From assembly GCA_047630355.1 (NCBI GenBank), contig JBLHXN010000080.1, positions 1-14,710 on the forward strand: a stretch of 14,710 nt of DNA, written 5' to 3'. The DNA comes from JANQUM01 sp047630355 (lineage in GTDB: Bacteria > Bacteroidota > Bacteroidia > Cytophagales > Spirosomataceae). The notes beneath the pieces were generated by a model that saw nothing but the letters and a program-made list of their open reading frames with translations, had not been told where the DNA came from and searched no databases. Within the stretch, counting starts at the first letter, position 1, and the number at the start of each line of letters is the position of its first letter. The position numbers and the translations under genes are program-made. Of the stretch, positions 1-7,566 are shown piece by piece.

Positions 1-148
1 ATGTTTGTGTAAACTTCGTAACCTAATTCGTCAAATAAAAGTTTTAACGAAATGAATAGACGTAGCGGTAGAATTTGTGGGCGATTGGGGAATAAAAGCT
101 ACTAAAGCGATTTCGTAAACGAACGAATGAGAAAACCATAAAAACGAT

Positions 149-156
149 TAACTTTG
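149..156 (+). promoter_or_regulatory. Candidate -7 promoter box for the ATPase pseudogene
   Basis: TAACTTTG fits the Bacteroidota -7 consensus TAnnTTTG exactly. It ends only 5 bases before the ATG at 162, so any transcript from it would be nearly leaderless. I do not see a clear TTG -33 box at the usual distance, which keeps confidence low. The remainder of 1-161 holds no gene or strong repeat that I can recognise. Confidence 0.25.
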
Positions 157-161
157 AATGT

Positions 162-1259
162 ATGATAAGTCACATTGAAATAGAAGGGTTTAAATCCATT
201 AAAAAACTTTCTCTCGAACTCCGACCAATTAATATCCTAATTGGAAGCAACGGCGTAGGCAAAAGTAACTTTGTATCTTTCTTTAAGTTGATAAATGCCC
301 TCTTTAATCAGCGATTACAACGTTATGTTGCTGAGGAGAAAGTGGATAACATTCTGTACTTTGGAAGGAAGCATACAGAATTCCTGCTTGGTTGAATAGA
401 CTTTAAACAAGGCACGAACTCTTACGTCTTTTGTTTAAATCGAGCAAATGATGGTGATTTATTTGTAGCATTAGAGGGCTTTGGAAAGAATGTCTCTTTG
501 AAGCCTCAACTCGGAAATTATAAGTATGGGGTAGGACCCTCTGAAAGTATAATATCAAATAATGACTCTCGGGAACTTAACGTTGCTGGTTTATTTTCAA
601 AAGTAAAGATTTACCACTTCCACGATACTTCCCCAACTTCATTTCTTCGCCGTGAATGTGATTTAGAAGATAATTTATACTTCAAACAAGACGGCAGAAA
701 TCTGCCCGCTTTTCTTTACTTCCTGAAAGTAAAACACCTGAAAATTTACGAACGTATCGTGACAATGGTACAATCGGTTGCTCCGTATATTGATAGCTTT
801 ATTTTAGAACCGAGCCGTTTGAACGAGCGTGAAATTGCTTTACGTTGGGTGGATAGCGGTGATTTAGAATCCAGTTTTTCGGCGTATCAATTATCTGACG
901 GAACGTTACGGTTTATTGCGTTAACCACCTTACTGATGCAACCCGCACCGCCGTCGGTTATTATCATTGACGAGCCGGAGTTAGGTTTACATCCGTTTGC
1001 CATCGGGAAACTTGCAGGAATGATTCAAGGAGTTTCTGAAAAAGCTCAGGTAATCGTGGCTACGCAATCCCCGGGATTATTGAGCCACTTTGAGCCGGAA
1101 GATGTTATCGTGATGGATAGGAGCGAAGAAGAAAAGCAAACGGTTTTCAAAAGGCTCGATTCGCATGAGTTAGCCGATTGGCTGAACGATTATTCGCTCG
1201 GTGATTTGTGGGAACGGAATATATTGAATGCCGCTCAACCTTTCCCGCAAGTGCAATGA
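162..1259 (+). pseudogene. ABC/AAA-type ATPase of a defence-like pair, broken by an in-frame TGA
   Basis: Reading one frame from ATG 162 to TGA 1257-1259 gives 365 codons, interrupted only by a TGA at 393-395 (codon 78). The sequence looks like an AAA15/AAA_21-type ATPase of the OLD/Abi class, a soluble SMC-like NTPase that usually works with a nuclease partner. Walker A (IGSNGVGKSN) lies about 27 residues in, before the stop. The ABC-signature-like LSDGTLR, Walker B with its catalytic acid (VIIIDEPELGLHP) and the switch-like VATQSP all lie after it. The frame stays open for more than 280 codons past the stop with no further lesion, so the damage looks recent. Without readthrough, the first piece (77 residues) keeps only Walker A; a TTG at 498 could start the remainder but without Walker A. 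The stop overlaps the next gene's ATG (ATGA, 1256-1259), as in a translationally coupled operon. A sequencing error is the main alternative. Confidence 0.8.
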
Positions 1260-1911
1260 AAAGAATCATTATTATCTGCGAAGGACAAACCGAGCAGGAG
1301 TTTTGTAAAGATGTTTTACAGCCTCACTTAAACAAATACGGACTTGTCATTCAAGCTCCGACAATCAAAAAAACGGGCGGTGGTATTGTAAAATGGGATT
1401 TGTTTTACAAAGAAATTCTGTTGCATTTGCAGCAAGATAAATCCGTTTTTGTCAGCACCCTAACTGATTATTACGGTTTGCACGATTATCATTAATTTCC
1501 GAATTGGACGGACTCGAAAAGTTTACCGGATCGAAACGAACGAATGAAGTTAATCGAGGATGGCATGCTCAATTCTATCCCAGATGAGTTAAAGTATCGG
1601 TTTCTGCCTTACATTCAACTGCACGAATTCGAGGGAATTCTGTTTAGTGACATTTCAGTAATCGAAAATGAATTTGAAGAAAGTGAATTCAGTGATTACG
1701 CTTACCTGAAAGAAACCATATCAACGTTTGAAAATCCCGAAATGATAAACGATGGCAACGCTACCGCTCCGTCGAAGCGTTTGGATAGAACTATAAAGGG
1801 TTATAACAAACCCGTTTTTGGTCGCCTTCTTGCCGAAGCAATCGGCCTACAAAAATCAGAGAAAAATGTCCACGTTTTAATACGTGGGTGAATGCTTTGG
1901 AGAGTATTTAA
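1256..1911 (+). pseudogene. DUF4276-family protein, broken by a TAA and a frameshift
   Basis: The ATG at 1256 overlaps the stop of the ATPase gene and begins MKRIIIICEGQTEQEF, the usual start of DUF4276 proteins. The EGxTE motif followed by a later Asp (TLTDYYGL) resembles the acidic motifs of TOPRIM nucleases; that assignment is inference. The frame is stopped by TAA at 1493-1495 (codon 80), then continues in the same frame with FPNW...RNERMKL. A second lesion is at the A-run 1851-1855: adding one A restores the standard family ending, GLQKIREKCPRFNTWVNAL, with a stop at 1909-1911. The restored product would be about 218 residues, normal for the family. The hallmarks ENPEMIND, APSKRL and IREKCPRFNTW are all readable. 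In known systems such ATPase-plus-small-partner pairs act in phage defence; here the pair is most likely inactive. The 3' end meets a hairpin shared with pgi. Confidence 0.8.
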
Positions 1912-1917
1912 TGAAAT

Positions 1918-1956
1918 ATTAATCCTCATAGATTTTCAAAACCTATGAGGATTAAT
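1918..1956. terminator. Bidirectional stem-loop between convergent genes
   Basis: A perfect 14-bp inverted repeat (ATTAATCCTCATAG at 1918-1931, its complement at 1943-1956) encloses an 11-base loop that itself contains TTTT and AAAA. It sits exactly between the 3' ends of the DUF4276 pseudogene and pgi. The A/T-rich outer arms supply U-tracts only weakly, but position and symmetry suit a terminator used from both sides. Confidence 0.7.
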
Positions 1957-1973
1957 TTCAATAGCTTTCAGTA

Positions 1974-3623
1974 CTACCGCCACTTCTTATACTGATTAAT
2001 CAACCCGTTGGTTGAAGCATCGTGCGAAGTTACTTCGTTGTCGTTTTGGAGTTCGGGATAGATGCTTTTGGCAAGCTGCTTTCCGAGTTCTACGCCCCAC
2101 TGATCGAAGCTGTAAATATTCCAGATAACTCCTTGCACAAAGATCTTGTGTTCGTACATGGCAAGCATACTGCCGAGTACTTTTGGCGTTAGCTTTTTCA
2201 TCAAAAACGAATTCGTCGGGCGGTTGCCTTCAAATACTTTGAACTGAGCCAATTCTTTGATTTCGGCTTCCGTTTTCCCGTCGGCTTTTAATTCTGCTGT
2301 CACGGTTTCCATATCCTTTCCGTTCATCAACGCTTCGGTTTGAGCAAAGAAATTAGAAAGCAGAATTTTGTGATGTTCCCCAATCGGATTTTGACTAACT
2401 GCCGGAGCGATAAAGTCGCACGGAATAAGCTTTGTCCCTTGGTGAATTAACTGGTAAAAAGCATGCTGTCCGTTGGTGCCGGGTTCACCCCAAATAATTG
2501 GTCCTGTTTGGTAATCTACGGGGTTGCCGTTGCGGTTTACGTATTTACCGTTTGACTCCATATCCCCTTGTTGGAAATACGCCGCAAAACGGTGCATATA
2601 CTGATCGTAAGGTAAAATAGCGTGGGTTTCTGCTCCGAAAAAATTGTTGTACCAGATTCCTAAAAGTCCCAAGATTACGGGTAAATTCCGCTTTAATGGC
2701 GTGGTGCGGAAATGATTGTCCATGTCGTGGGCTCCTTCCAATAATTGCTCAAAATTCTTAAACCCGATGTAACAAGCAATTGGCAGACCAATGGCTGACC
2801 ACAGGGAGTAACGTCCACCAACCCAATCCCAGAACCCAAACATATTTGCGGTGTCAATTCCGAATTTGCCAACTCCTTCGGCGTTGGTAGAGAGAGCCAC
2901 AAAATGTTTCTTGACGTGTTCTTTGTCTTCCGCTGTTTCCAAAAACCACGAGCGGGCGGTGTGGGCATTCGTCATGGTTTCCTGCGTGGTAAACGTCTTG
3001 GAAGCCACCATAAATAACGTGGTTTCGGGGTTGACTTTTTTGAGCGTTTCCGCCACGTGCGTACCGTCTATATTAGATACGAAGTGAATCTCAAGTCCTT
3101 CTTTTGCGTAAAATTTCAGGGCTTCTGTCACCATTACGGGTCCTAAATCCGAACCACCAATTCCGATATTCACAATATCTGTAATTGCTTTTCCTGTGTA
3201 GCCTTTCCACTCGCCGTTTCTTACTTTTTCGGAGAAGATTCGCATTTTATCCAGCACTTCATTCACGTCCGGCATGACATCTTCGCCGTCAACTATAACG
3301 GGTGTATTTGAGCGATTCCGAAGGGCAGTATGTAGCACGGCACGGTCTTCGGTGGCGTTGATTTTATCGCCGGTGAACATCTTTTCAATGGCATCCGATA
3401 ACTGACATTCTTCCGCCAAATTGACTAAATTAGTCATCGTGCGTGTTGTGACATTGTTTTTGGAGTAATCGAGGAAAATATCCCCGAACCGAACCGACAG
3501 TTTATTGAAACGTTTCGGGTCTTCGGTAAACATCGTTTTGATGTCTGTTTTCTGAATAGTTTTGTAGTGAGATTTGAGTCTTTTATACGCCGCGGTTTGC
3601 GTAAATTCAACAGCTGGAAGCAT
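1974..3623 (-). CDS. pgi: Glucose-6-phosphate isomerase
   Basis: Interconverts glucose-6-phosphate and fructose-6-phosphate in the cytoplasm, for glycolysis and gluconeogenesis. The start chosen is the ATG at 3621-3623 (MLPAVEFTQ), which gives 549 residues, the same length as the E. coli enzyme; an in-frame extension 17 codons upstream is not supported. Both family signatures are present: DWVGGRYSLWSAIG, and near the C-terminus WNIYSFDQWGVELGK. By alignment to the E. coli/rabbit motifs the catalytic residues would be E356 (in ESNGK), H387 (in GTNGQH) and K515 (in ELGK), with the same spacing as E. coli E355, H386 and K514. The gene is intact. It follows the GH25 gene on the same strand after about 100 bp, with no clear promoter match that I could find in that gap. 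The stem-loop at 1918-1956 probably ends its transcript. Confidence 0.97.
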   Translation of the reverse strand: MLPAVEFTQTAAYKRLKSHYKTIQKTDIKTMFTEDPKRFNKLSVRFGDIFLDYSKNNVTTRTMTNLVNLAEECQLSDAIEKMFTGDKINATEDRAVLHTALRNRSNTPVIVDGEDVMPDVNEVLDKMRIFSEKVRNGEWKGYTGKAITDIVNIGIGGSDLGPVMVTEALKFYAKEGLEIHFVSNIDGTHVAETLKKVNPETTLFMVASKTFTTQETMTNAHTARSWFLETAEDKEHVKKHFVALSTNAEGVGKFGIDTANMFGFWDWVGGRYSLWSAIGLPIACYIGFKNFEQLLEGAHDMDNHFRTTPLKRNLPVILGLLGIWYNNFFGAETHAILPYDQYMHRFAAYFQQGDMESNGKYVNRNGNPVDYQTGPIIWGEPGTNGQHAFYQLIHQGTKLIPCDFIAPAVSQNPIGEHHKILLSNFFAQTEALMNGKDMETVTAELKADGKTEAEIKELAQFKVFEGNRPTNSFLMKKLTPKVLGSMLAMYEHKIFVQGVIWNIYSFDQWGVELGKQLAKSIYPELQNDNEVTSHDASTNGLINQYKKWR

Positions 3624-3723
3624 TTTCGTTCGTTTTGTAAGTTTAAAATCTTTGTCTGAATCAACAACAAACAAAGATTTACATTTAATCTGTGAACCAC
3701 AAATTAAAACCTCAAAACGAATT

Positions 3724-4551
3724 TTAGGCTGGGATTTCTTTAATCACCACTTTGCGGCTATGTTTTACTTTGAGTGTGAACAAATCAAGGTACGTACCCA
3801 AGTAAACATTGTGATCTACATCGCCAATAATACCGGCGGTTCTTCCGGTTTGTGAATGTTGCCAAAAGAAAACATTTGCACCGTCAAAGCCGATTAGTTT
3901 CTCGGTGTTATACTGCGATGCCCAAATTGGATATTTGTCAAGCGGCGTGCCTTTGATATACTGATTGTAAATGTGGAGATTGGTGTAAATAATGGGCTTT
4001 ATTCCGTACGCTGTTTCTACCATCTTTAACCATTTGGTTACGTTTTCGGTAAGGTGTCGGCAATGCCGACGGTTGTGACCCTGAATTTCAAAGTCAAGAA
4101 CGGGAGCAAAGTCACCTTCGTCTAACCAAACGTTCCTAATGAAGTTTTTTGCCTGAATTTCGGGAGCAACATCAGGGCGATAAAAGTGGTACGCACCTTT
4201 TGCAATATCGTGACGTTTTGCCTCTGACCAATTATGAACGAATCGTTTATCCACAAAATCGCCGCCTTCGGTGGCTTTCATGAAACAAAAGTGCGTTTGT
4301 TTATCACCTTTGTGCAAACCTACCATTGCCCAATCGATTTCGTTATTGTGGTGGGAGATATCAATGCCCCGAACATCGAAGCTATTATTGATGGAATTAC
4401 TTAATTCCTCACTATTAGGTAATTGATTCGAATTGTCCTGACCATCGCTGACCGCAACGGGATACATTTGTATCAGACCAACCAAAACTACCACGTACCA
4501 TATCCGCCAATCTGTGGCGTAGTACAGTCCTTTTCCTACGATTTTCTTCAC
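3724..4551 (-). CDS. Glycoside hydrolase family 25 muramidase, membrane-anchored
   Basis: A 275-residue GH25 (Chalaropsis-type) lysozyme, predicted to cleave the MurNAc-GlcNAc bond of peptidoglycan. The domain starts at about residue 58 with GIDISHHN. D64, D153 and E155 (the last two in PVLDFE) match the catalytic acids of the family; the 64-to-153 spacing of 89 equals D9-to-D98 in Streptomyces cellosyl. Other family marks are FMKATEGGDFVD, GAYHFYRP and PIIYTN. Residues 15-35 form a hydrophobic segment without a clear signal-peptidase site, so it is probably a membrane anchor facing the periplasm. Residues 36-57 are an Asn/Ser-rich linker. The start is GTG at 4549-4551; no ATG lies closer that keeps the membrane segment. 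The LytTR gene lies 98 bp upstream on the same strand, and a -7-like box lies between them. Confidence 0.9.
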   Translation of the reverse strand: MKKIVGKGLYYATDWRIWYVVVLVGLIQMYPVAVSDGQDNSNQLPNSEELSNSINNSFDVRGIDISHHNNEIDWAMVGLHKGDKQTHFCFMKATEGGDFVDKRFVHNWSEAKRHDIAKGAYHFYRPDVAPEIQAKNFIRNVWLDEGDFAPVLDFEIQGHNRRHCRHLTENVTKWLKMVETAYGIKPIIYTNLHIYNQYIKGTPLDKYPIWASQYNTEKLIGFDGANVFFWQHSQTGRTAGIIGDVDHNVYLGTYLDLFTLKVKHSRKVVIKEIPA

Positions 4552-4592
4552 TTAATGTTATAGTCTTAAAAATCACTCAAATTCTGTTGGCA

Positions 4593-4600
4593 CAAACTTA
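4593..4600 (-). promoter_or_regulatory. Candidate -7 box for the GH25 gene
   Basis: On the minus strand this reads TAAGTTTG, an exact fit to TAnnTTTG and identical to the box proposed upstream of sppA. It would give a leader of about 35 bases before the GTG at 4551. No well-spaced TTG -33 box is evident. If real, the muramidase can be transcribed separately from the LytTR gene. Confidence 0.4.
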
Positions 4601-4649
4601 TAACTTTTACGTCAATTATATTGAACCAAACTATATGTTTTATGACGTT

Positions 4650-5090
4650 TTAACGACGAAAAGTAACTGTTAGTATATCTTTTATTCGGGTTTTATCTCT
4701 GAACCAGAACATTAACTTTTTAAGATTATCCATGTACTCGCGGCTTACCCACACAATGTCTCCGTTCTGCACCACAACGTCGTAACTACTTACGTACCTA
4801 TTGACTTCCCAGATGCAATTCAAATTAATTATTGAGGAGCGATGAACGCGGATAAAGACTTTGTTATCAATGCTTTGTTCTGATTTTGATATTCCGTAAT
4901 TGCTCAGAAACTTGCCGGATTTAATAATGAGCGAAGAGTAATCGCCGTCTGCTTCAATGCGGATAATTTCGTTTACGGCAATTGTGATTAGTTTCTTTAT
5001 ACGCTGCTGAAATGAAAACATAGTTTGTTCTGACGCAATATAAATTTGGTTAACTTCGTGGACTTTTATTGAACTCGTGTCACTCTCCAT
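4650..5090 (-). CDS. Stand-alone LytTR DNA-binding protein
   Basis: A 146-residue protein consisting of a short N-terminal stretch (about 25 residues) and a LytTR DNA-binding domain (about residues 30-130), recognisable from KKLITIAVNEIIRIEADGDYS, FIRVHRSSIINL and the closing WVSREYMDNLKKL. LytTR domains bind direct repeats in promoters and usually sit behind a receiver domain; there is none here, so any signal input must come from elsewhere. The ATG at 5088-5090 is preferred over a TTG two codons upstream. It is divergent from the VOC gene with only 21 bp between the two start codons, so their control regions must overlap coding sequence. Its downstream neighbour is a cell-wall hydrolase, a target type for LytTR regulators in other bacteria; the link here is inference. 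Confidence 0.85.
   Translation of the reverse strand: MESDTSSIKVHEVNQIYIASEQTMFSFQQRIKKLITIAVNEIIRIEADGDYSSLIIKSGKFLSNYGISKSEQSIDNKVFIRVHRSSIINLNCIWEVNRYVSSYDVVVQNGDIVWVSREYMDNLKKLMFWFRDKTRIKDILTVTFRR
5041..5048 (+). promoter_or_regulatory. Candidate -7 box for the VOC-abiH-DJ-1 run
   Basis: TAAATTTG matches TAnnTTTG. It lies inside the 5' coding part of the divergent LytTR gene and would give a leader of roughly 55-60 bases before the VOC start at 5112. A TTG at 5025-5027 is only 13 bases upstream, shorter than usual for a -33 box. Confidence 0.35.
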
Positions 5091-5111
5091 TATCAACTCT
5101 TAATTACTCAA

Positions 5112-5534
5112 ATGTCAGTATCTCCTTTTCACTTAGCGATTCCGGTGTACGATTTAGAAGCTTGTCGTAAATTTTACGGCGAAACCCTCGGCTGCGAACG
5201 TGGCAGAACCTCCGATCATTGGACGGACTATAACTTCTTCGGGCATCAACTCGTAATTCACTATAAACCGAAAGAAGAAACTTCAGAAACGCACCATAAT
5301 CCGGTGGATGGTCATGATGTGCCAATACCGCATTTCGGCGTAGTTTTACCGATGGAAGAATGGGAAGCCCTCGCTGAGAAAATGCGGGCTGCGAAAACAA
5401 AATTTGTGATTGAGCCTTACGTTCGTTTCAAAGGCGAAGTAGGCGAACAAGCCACCATGTTCTTTCTTGATCCGTGCGGTAATGCGTTGGAATTCAAGGC
5501 TTTTGGCGATATTGAACAGTTGTTTGCTTATTGA
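5112..5534 (+). CDS. VOC-family (glyoxalase/dioxygenase-fold) protein
   Basis: A 140-residue single-module vicinal-oxygen-chelate protein. The paired beta-alpha-beta-beta-beta units can be read from SPFHLAIPVYDLEACRKFYG (first half) and PIPHFGVVLP...FFLDPCGNALEFKAF (second half). Likely metal ligands are H7, H74 and E127, at the usual VOC positions. Family members include glyoxalases, extradiol dioxygenases and antibiotic-binding proteins; the sequence alone does not settle the substrate, and the closing DPxGNxLEFK is generic. Length is normal for a one-domain member that works as a dimer. The stop is 11 bases before the preferred abiH ATG, so the two are probably co-transcribed. Confidence 0.88.
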   Translation: MSVSPFHLAIPVYDLEACRKFYGETLGCERGRTSDHWTDYNFFGHQLVIHYKPKEETSETHHNPVDGHDVPIPHFGVVLPMEEWEALAEKMRAAKTKFVIEPYVRFKGEVGEQATMFFLDPCGNALEFKAFGDIEQLFAY

Positions 5535-5545
5535 AGATAATTTTT

Positions 5546-6871
5546 ATGAACAGAATTATTCTAATTGGAAATGGCTTTGATTTAGCTCACGGAATGCCGA
5601 CGAGTTATCAGCACTTTTTGGATGACTTTTGGAAGACGGCGATAGAAGAAACACTATCGAACCGTGACAAAGATGGTAACTTTGATGGTGACTTTTTCGC
5701 TGTTGATAAAGTACCTCCATACTATCAGAGCGATTATACTTATAAGGTTTTTAAAGAAGATTGTGATACTGCTGGTTCACAGATAACTTTTAAAAATAGA
5801 TTCTTAGAGATAATAACTAACAAATCATCTATTCAAAATTGGGTTGATATCGAAAATGAGTATTATTATTTATTGAAAGAATCGTACGGAGACAACACTT
5901 ATTCAAAGGATTATAAATCAGTTAAAGTTCTGAATAGGGATTTTAGCGTAATAAAAGATTTACTTTCTGAATACTTACATAAAGTCCAAGTCGAATTTAG
6001 TTTGCTAAAAAAAACAGAAAAAACAGAAAAATCACAACATCAAATTGGAGAAAAGGTATATGAAAGATTCAAGTGGGAAGACTTTTCATCAGTAGGTGTT
6101 CGTAATGCGGCCACGCGAGAATTTGAAAGGCTAGAGAAAGTACGAGTGCAAGATGTCGATAAATTGACACCTGATTTAGAAGATTATTTAATGGAACTTA
6201 AACAAATAAAAAATTGTGGGCGATTACAGCCATTACTTTTTGATTCACGTTATCAATACGAGTTTGATAATATAGCAAACGCAACTCTTTTGCTAAATTT
6301 CAACTATACATCTACGGAACAATTATATAACGACCCATTTCCCTTTAGAACCTATAAATTCGTTCGTAAGTACCAGTTTGCTGACACAATTCATATTCAT
6401 GGTTCTTTAGATAAATCAGATAATAACCCTATAATTTTCGGTTACGGAGATGAATTAGATGATGATTACAAACAACTTGAAAAGCTCAACAAGAACGAGT
6501 ATTTAGATAATATTAAGTCAATAAAATATTTAGAAACAGATAATTATAAAAAGCTCTTAGAGTTTATCGAAAGCGATGAATATCAGGTTTTTATTTTTGG
6601 ACACTCCTGCGGAACGTCAGATCGGACACTACTAAATACGCTTTTTGAACACGACAACTGTGCTTCCATAAAACCATTTTATTACAAGCACAAAAGTGAA
6701 GAAGACTCTGAAATATACCTCGACAATTATAGCGACATCGTCAGGAATATCTCAAGAAACTTCAACAGTAAAGTAAAATTCCGAGATCGAGTTGTGAATA
6801 AAACGTATTGTAGTCCTTTATTAGAAATATGCAACCACAAACCACCCGCCGCGAAGCCCTCAAATATATGA
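5546..6871 (+). CDS. abiH: AbiH-family abortive phage infection protein
   Basis: A 441-residue protein of the bacteriophage abortive infection AbiH family, first known from a Lactococcus plasmid; the mechanism is not established. Family motifs are in order: IILIGNGFDLAHG at the N-terminus (about residues 4-16), LLNFNYTSTE (about 249-258), IHIHGSLD (about 282-289) followed by IIFGYGDE, and FIFGHSCGTSD (about 349-359). ATG 5546 is chosen because it places GNGFD at the usual position; a TTG at 5531 is in frame and overlaps the VOC stop. Its codons are visibly more A/T-rich than those of its neighbours, which fits acquisition by transfer. The family-like ending (VVNKTYCSPL) is followed by about 16 residues encoded inside the start of the DJ-1 gene, as though the original stop had been lost at a junction. 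The gene looks intact. Confidence 0.9.
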   Translation: MNRIILIGNGFDLAHGMPTSYQHFLDDFWKTAIEETLSNRDKDGNFDGDFFAVDKVPPYYQSDYTYKVFKEDCDTAGSQITFKNRFLEIITNKSSIQNWVDIENEYYYLLKESYGDNTYSKDYKSVKVLNRDFSVIKDLLSEYLHKVQVEFSLLKKTEKTEKSQHQIGEKVYERFKWEDFSSVGVRNAATREFERLEKVRVQDVDKLTPDLEDYLMELKQIKNCGRLQPLLFDSRYQYEFDNIANATLLLNFNYTSTEQLYNDPFPFRTYKFVRKYQFADTIHIHGSLDKSDNNPIIFGYGDELDDDYKQLEKLNKNEYLDNIKSIKYLETDNYKKLLEFIESDEYQVFIFGHSCGTSDRTLLNTLFEHDNCASIKPFYYKHKSEEDSEIYLDNYSDIVRNISRNFNSKVKFRDRVVNKTYCSPLLEICNHKPPAAKPSNI

Positions 6872-7506
6872 GTTTAGGTATTTTGACAACGCAAATGCCT
6901 TTTGAATTACCATCGCCAACCAAACCCATGAGAATTGCCTACATACTTTTTGACGGAATTACACTCTTAGATTTTGTCGGAATTTACGACCCGTTGAGTC
7001 GGATAAAATCCAAGAAATTCATCGAAGATTTTTCGTGGGATTTATGCGGCGTTGCGGATTCCATCCAAGACGGTTTCGGGTTAAAAGTTGTCATGGATAA
7101 AATAAAACCCGATTTATTGGCGTATGATATGGTGATTATTCCCGGCGGCTTTGGTACACGAAAATTGCAATTTGACGACGAATTTATCGATTGGATAAAA
7201 ACAGCAAAAAACGTAACCTACAAAGTATCGGTTTGTACGGGCAGTTTACTCTTAGGTTCGGCGGGATTTCTGAAAAATAAAACCGCCACCACCAATTTCA
7301 ACGAATATCAAACACTCGAAAATTACTGCGATAATGTGGTGAAATACCGCATCGTGGATGATGGCAACGTAATCACCGCTGGGGCGGTGGCTTCTTCGCT
7401 TGATTTAGGACTTTACCTCTGCGAGAAATTGGTCGGGGGTGAAAAGACCGAAGAAATCAGAAAAAGTATGGATTACATTCCGAGTCAATTTGAAATTAGC
7501 AAATAA
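6829..7506 (+). CDS. DJ-1/PfpI-family protein (isonitrile-hydratase-like subgroup)
   Basis: A 225-residue protein whose core, from about residue 34 (MRIAYILFDGITLLDFVG), is a DJ-1/PfpI class I glutamine-amidotransferase-like fold. The nucleophile elbow VSVCTGS gives C136 as the probable catalytic cysteine, and VIIPGGFG supplies the conserved glycine loop. The LLDFVGIYDPL segment is like that of isonitrile hydratases and AraC-linked DJ-1 domains; no HTH domain follows. The first 30 residues, with TTRREALKYMSLG, resemble a twin-arginine leader, although the hydrophobic part is weak. A start at M34 would remove it. ATG 6829 lies inside the 3' end of abiH (43-bp overlap). The substrate is unknown. 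Confidence 0.85.
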   Translation: MQPQTTRREALKYMSLGILTTQMPFELPSPTKPMRIAYILFDGITLLDFVGIYDPLSRIKSKKFIEDFSWDLCGVADSIQDGFGLKVVMDKIKPDLLAYDMVIIPGGFGTRKLQFDDEFIDWIKTAKNVTYKVSVCTGSLLLGSAGFLKNKTATTNFNEYQTLENYCDNVVKYRIVDDGNVITAGAVASSLDLGLYLCEKLVGGEKTEEIRKSMDYIPSQFEISK

Positions 7507-7513
7507 TTCTCGC

Positions 7514-7557
7514 TGAATAGCTGTTGCTTTTGTGTTAAATTGCGGAACAACTATTCA
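7514..7557. other. Imperfect inverted repeat between the DJ-1 and DUF1080 genes
   Basis: TGAATAGCTGTT (7514-7525) pairs with AACAACTATTCA (7546-7557) in 11 of 12 positions around a 20-base loop. It fills most of the 60-bp gap. It could be a weak terminator for the upstream run or a leader structure of the DUF1080 gene; there is no U-tract to favour the first. Confidence 0.35.
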
Positions 7558-7566
7558 ACCTGAATC

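Noticed and set aside
1..161. A possible gene end or repeat at the left edge
   Set aside because: No frame on either strand reads like a protein and no unit of the 11.6-12.7 kb repeat family is present.
1208..1255. An upstream start for the DUF4276 gene inside the ATPase gene
   Set aside because: The family N-terminus begins at MKRIIIICEG (ATG 1256), which overlaps the ATPase stop in a coupled arrangement.
162..1911. Programmed readthrough or selenocysteine at the TGA, and programmed frameshifting at the A-run
   Set aside because: A second gene of the pair carries an unrelated TAA, no SECIS-like or slippery-site structure is evident, and gene decay explains all three lesions at once.
2693..3087. 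Small open frames on both strands over pgi
   Set aside because: They overlie a complete, strongly conserved gene and have no recognisable protein character.
3624..3674. A 17-codon N-terminal extension of pgi
   Set aside because: The start at 3623 gives the E. coli length and catalytic-residue numbering within one position.
5104..5400. A 98-codon minus-strand frame opposite the VOC gene
   Set aside because: It is antisense to a recognisable VOC domain and has low-complexity, non-protein-like content.
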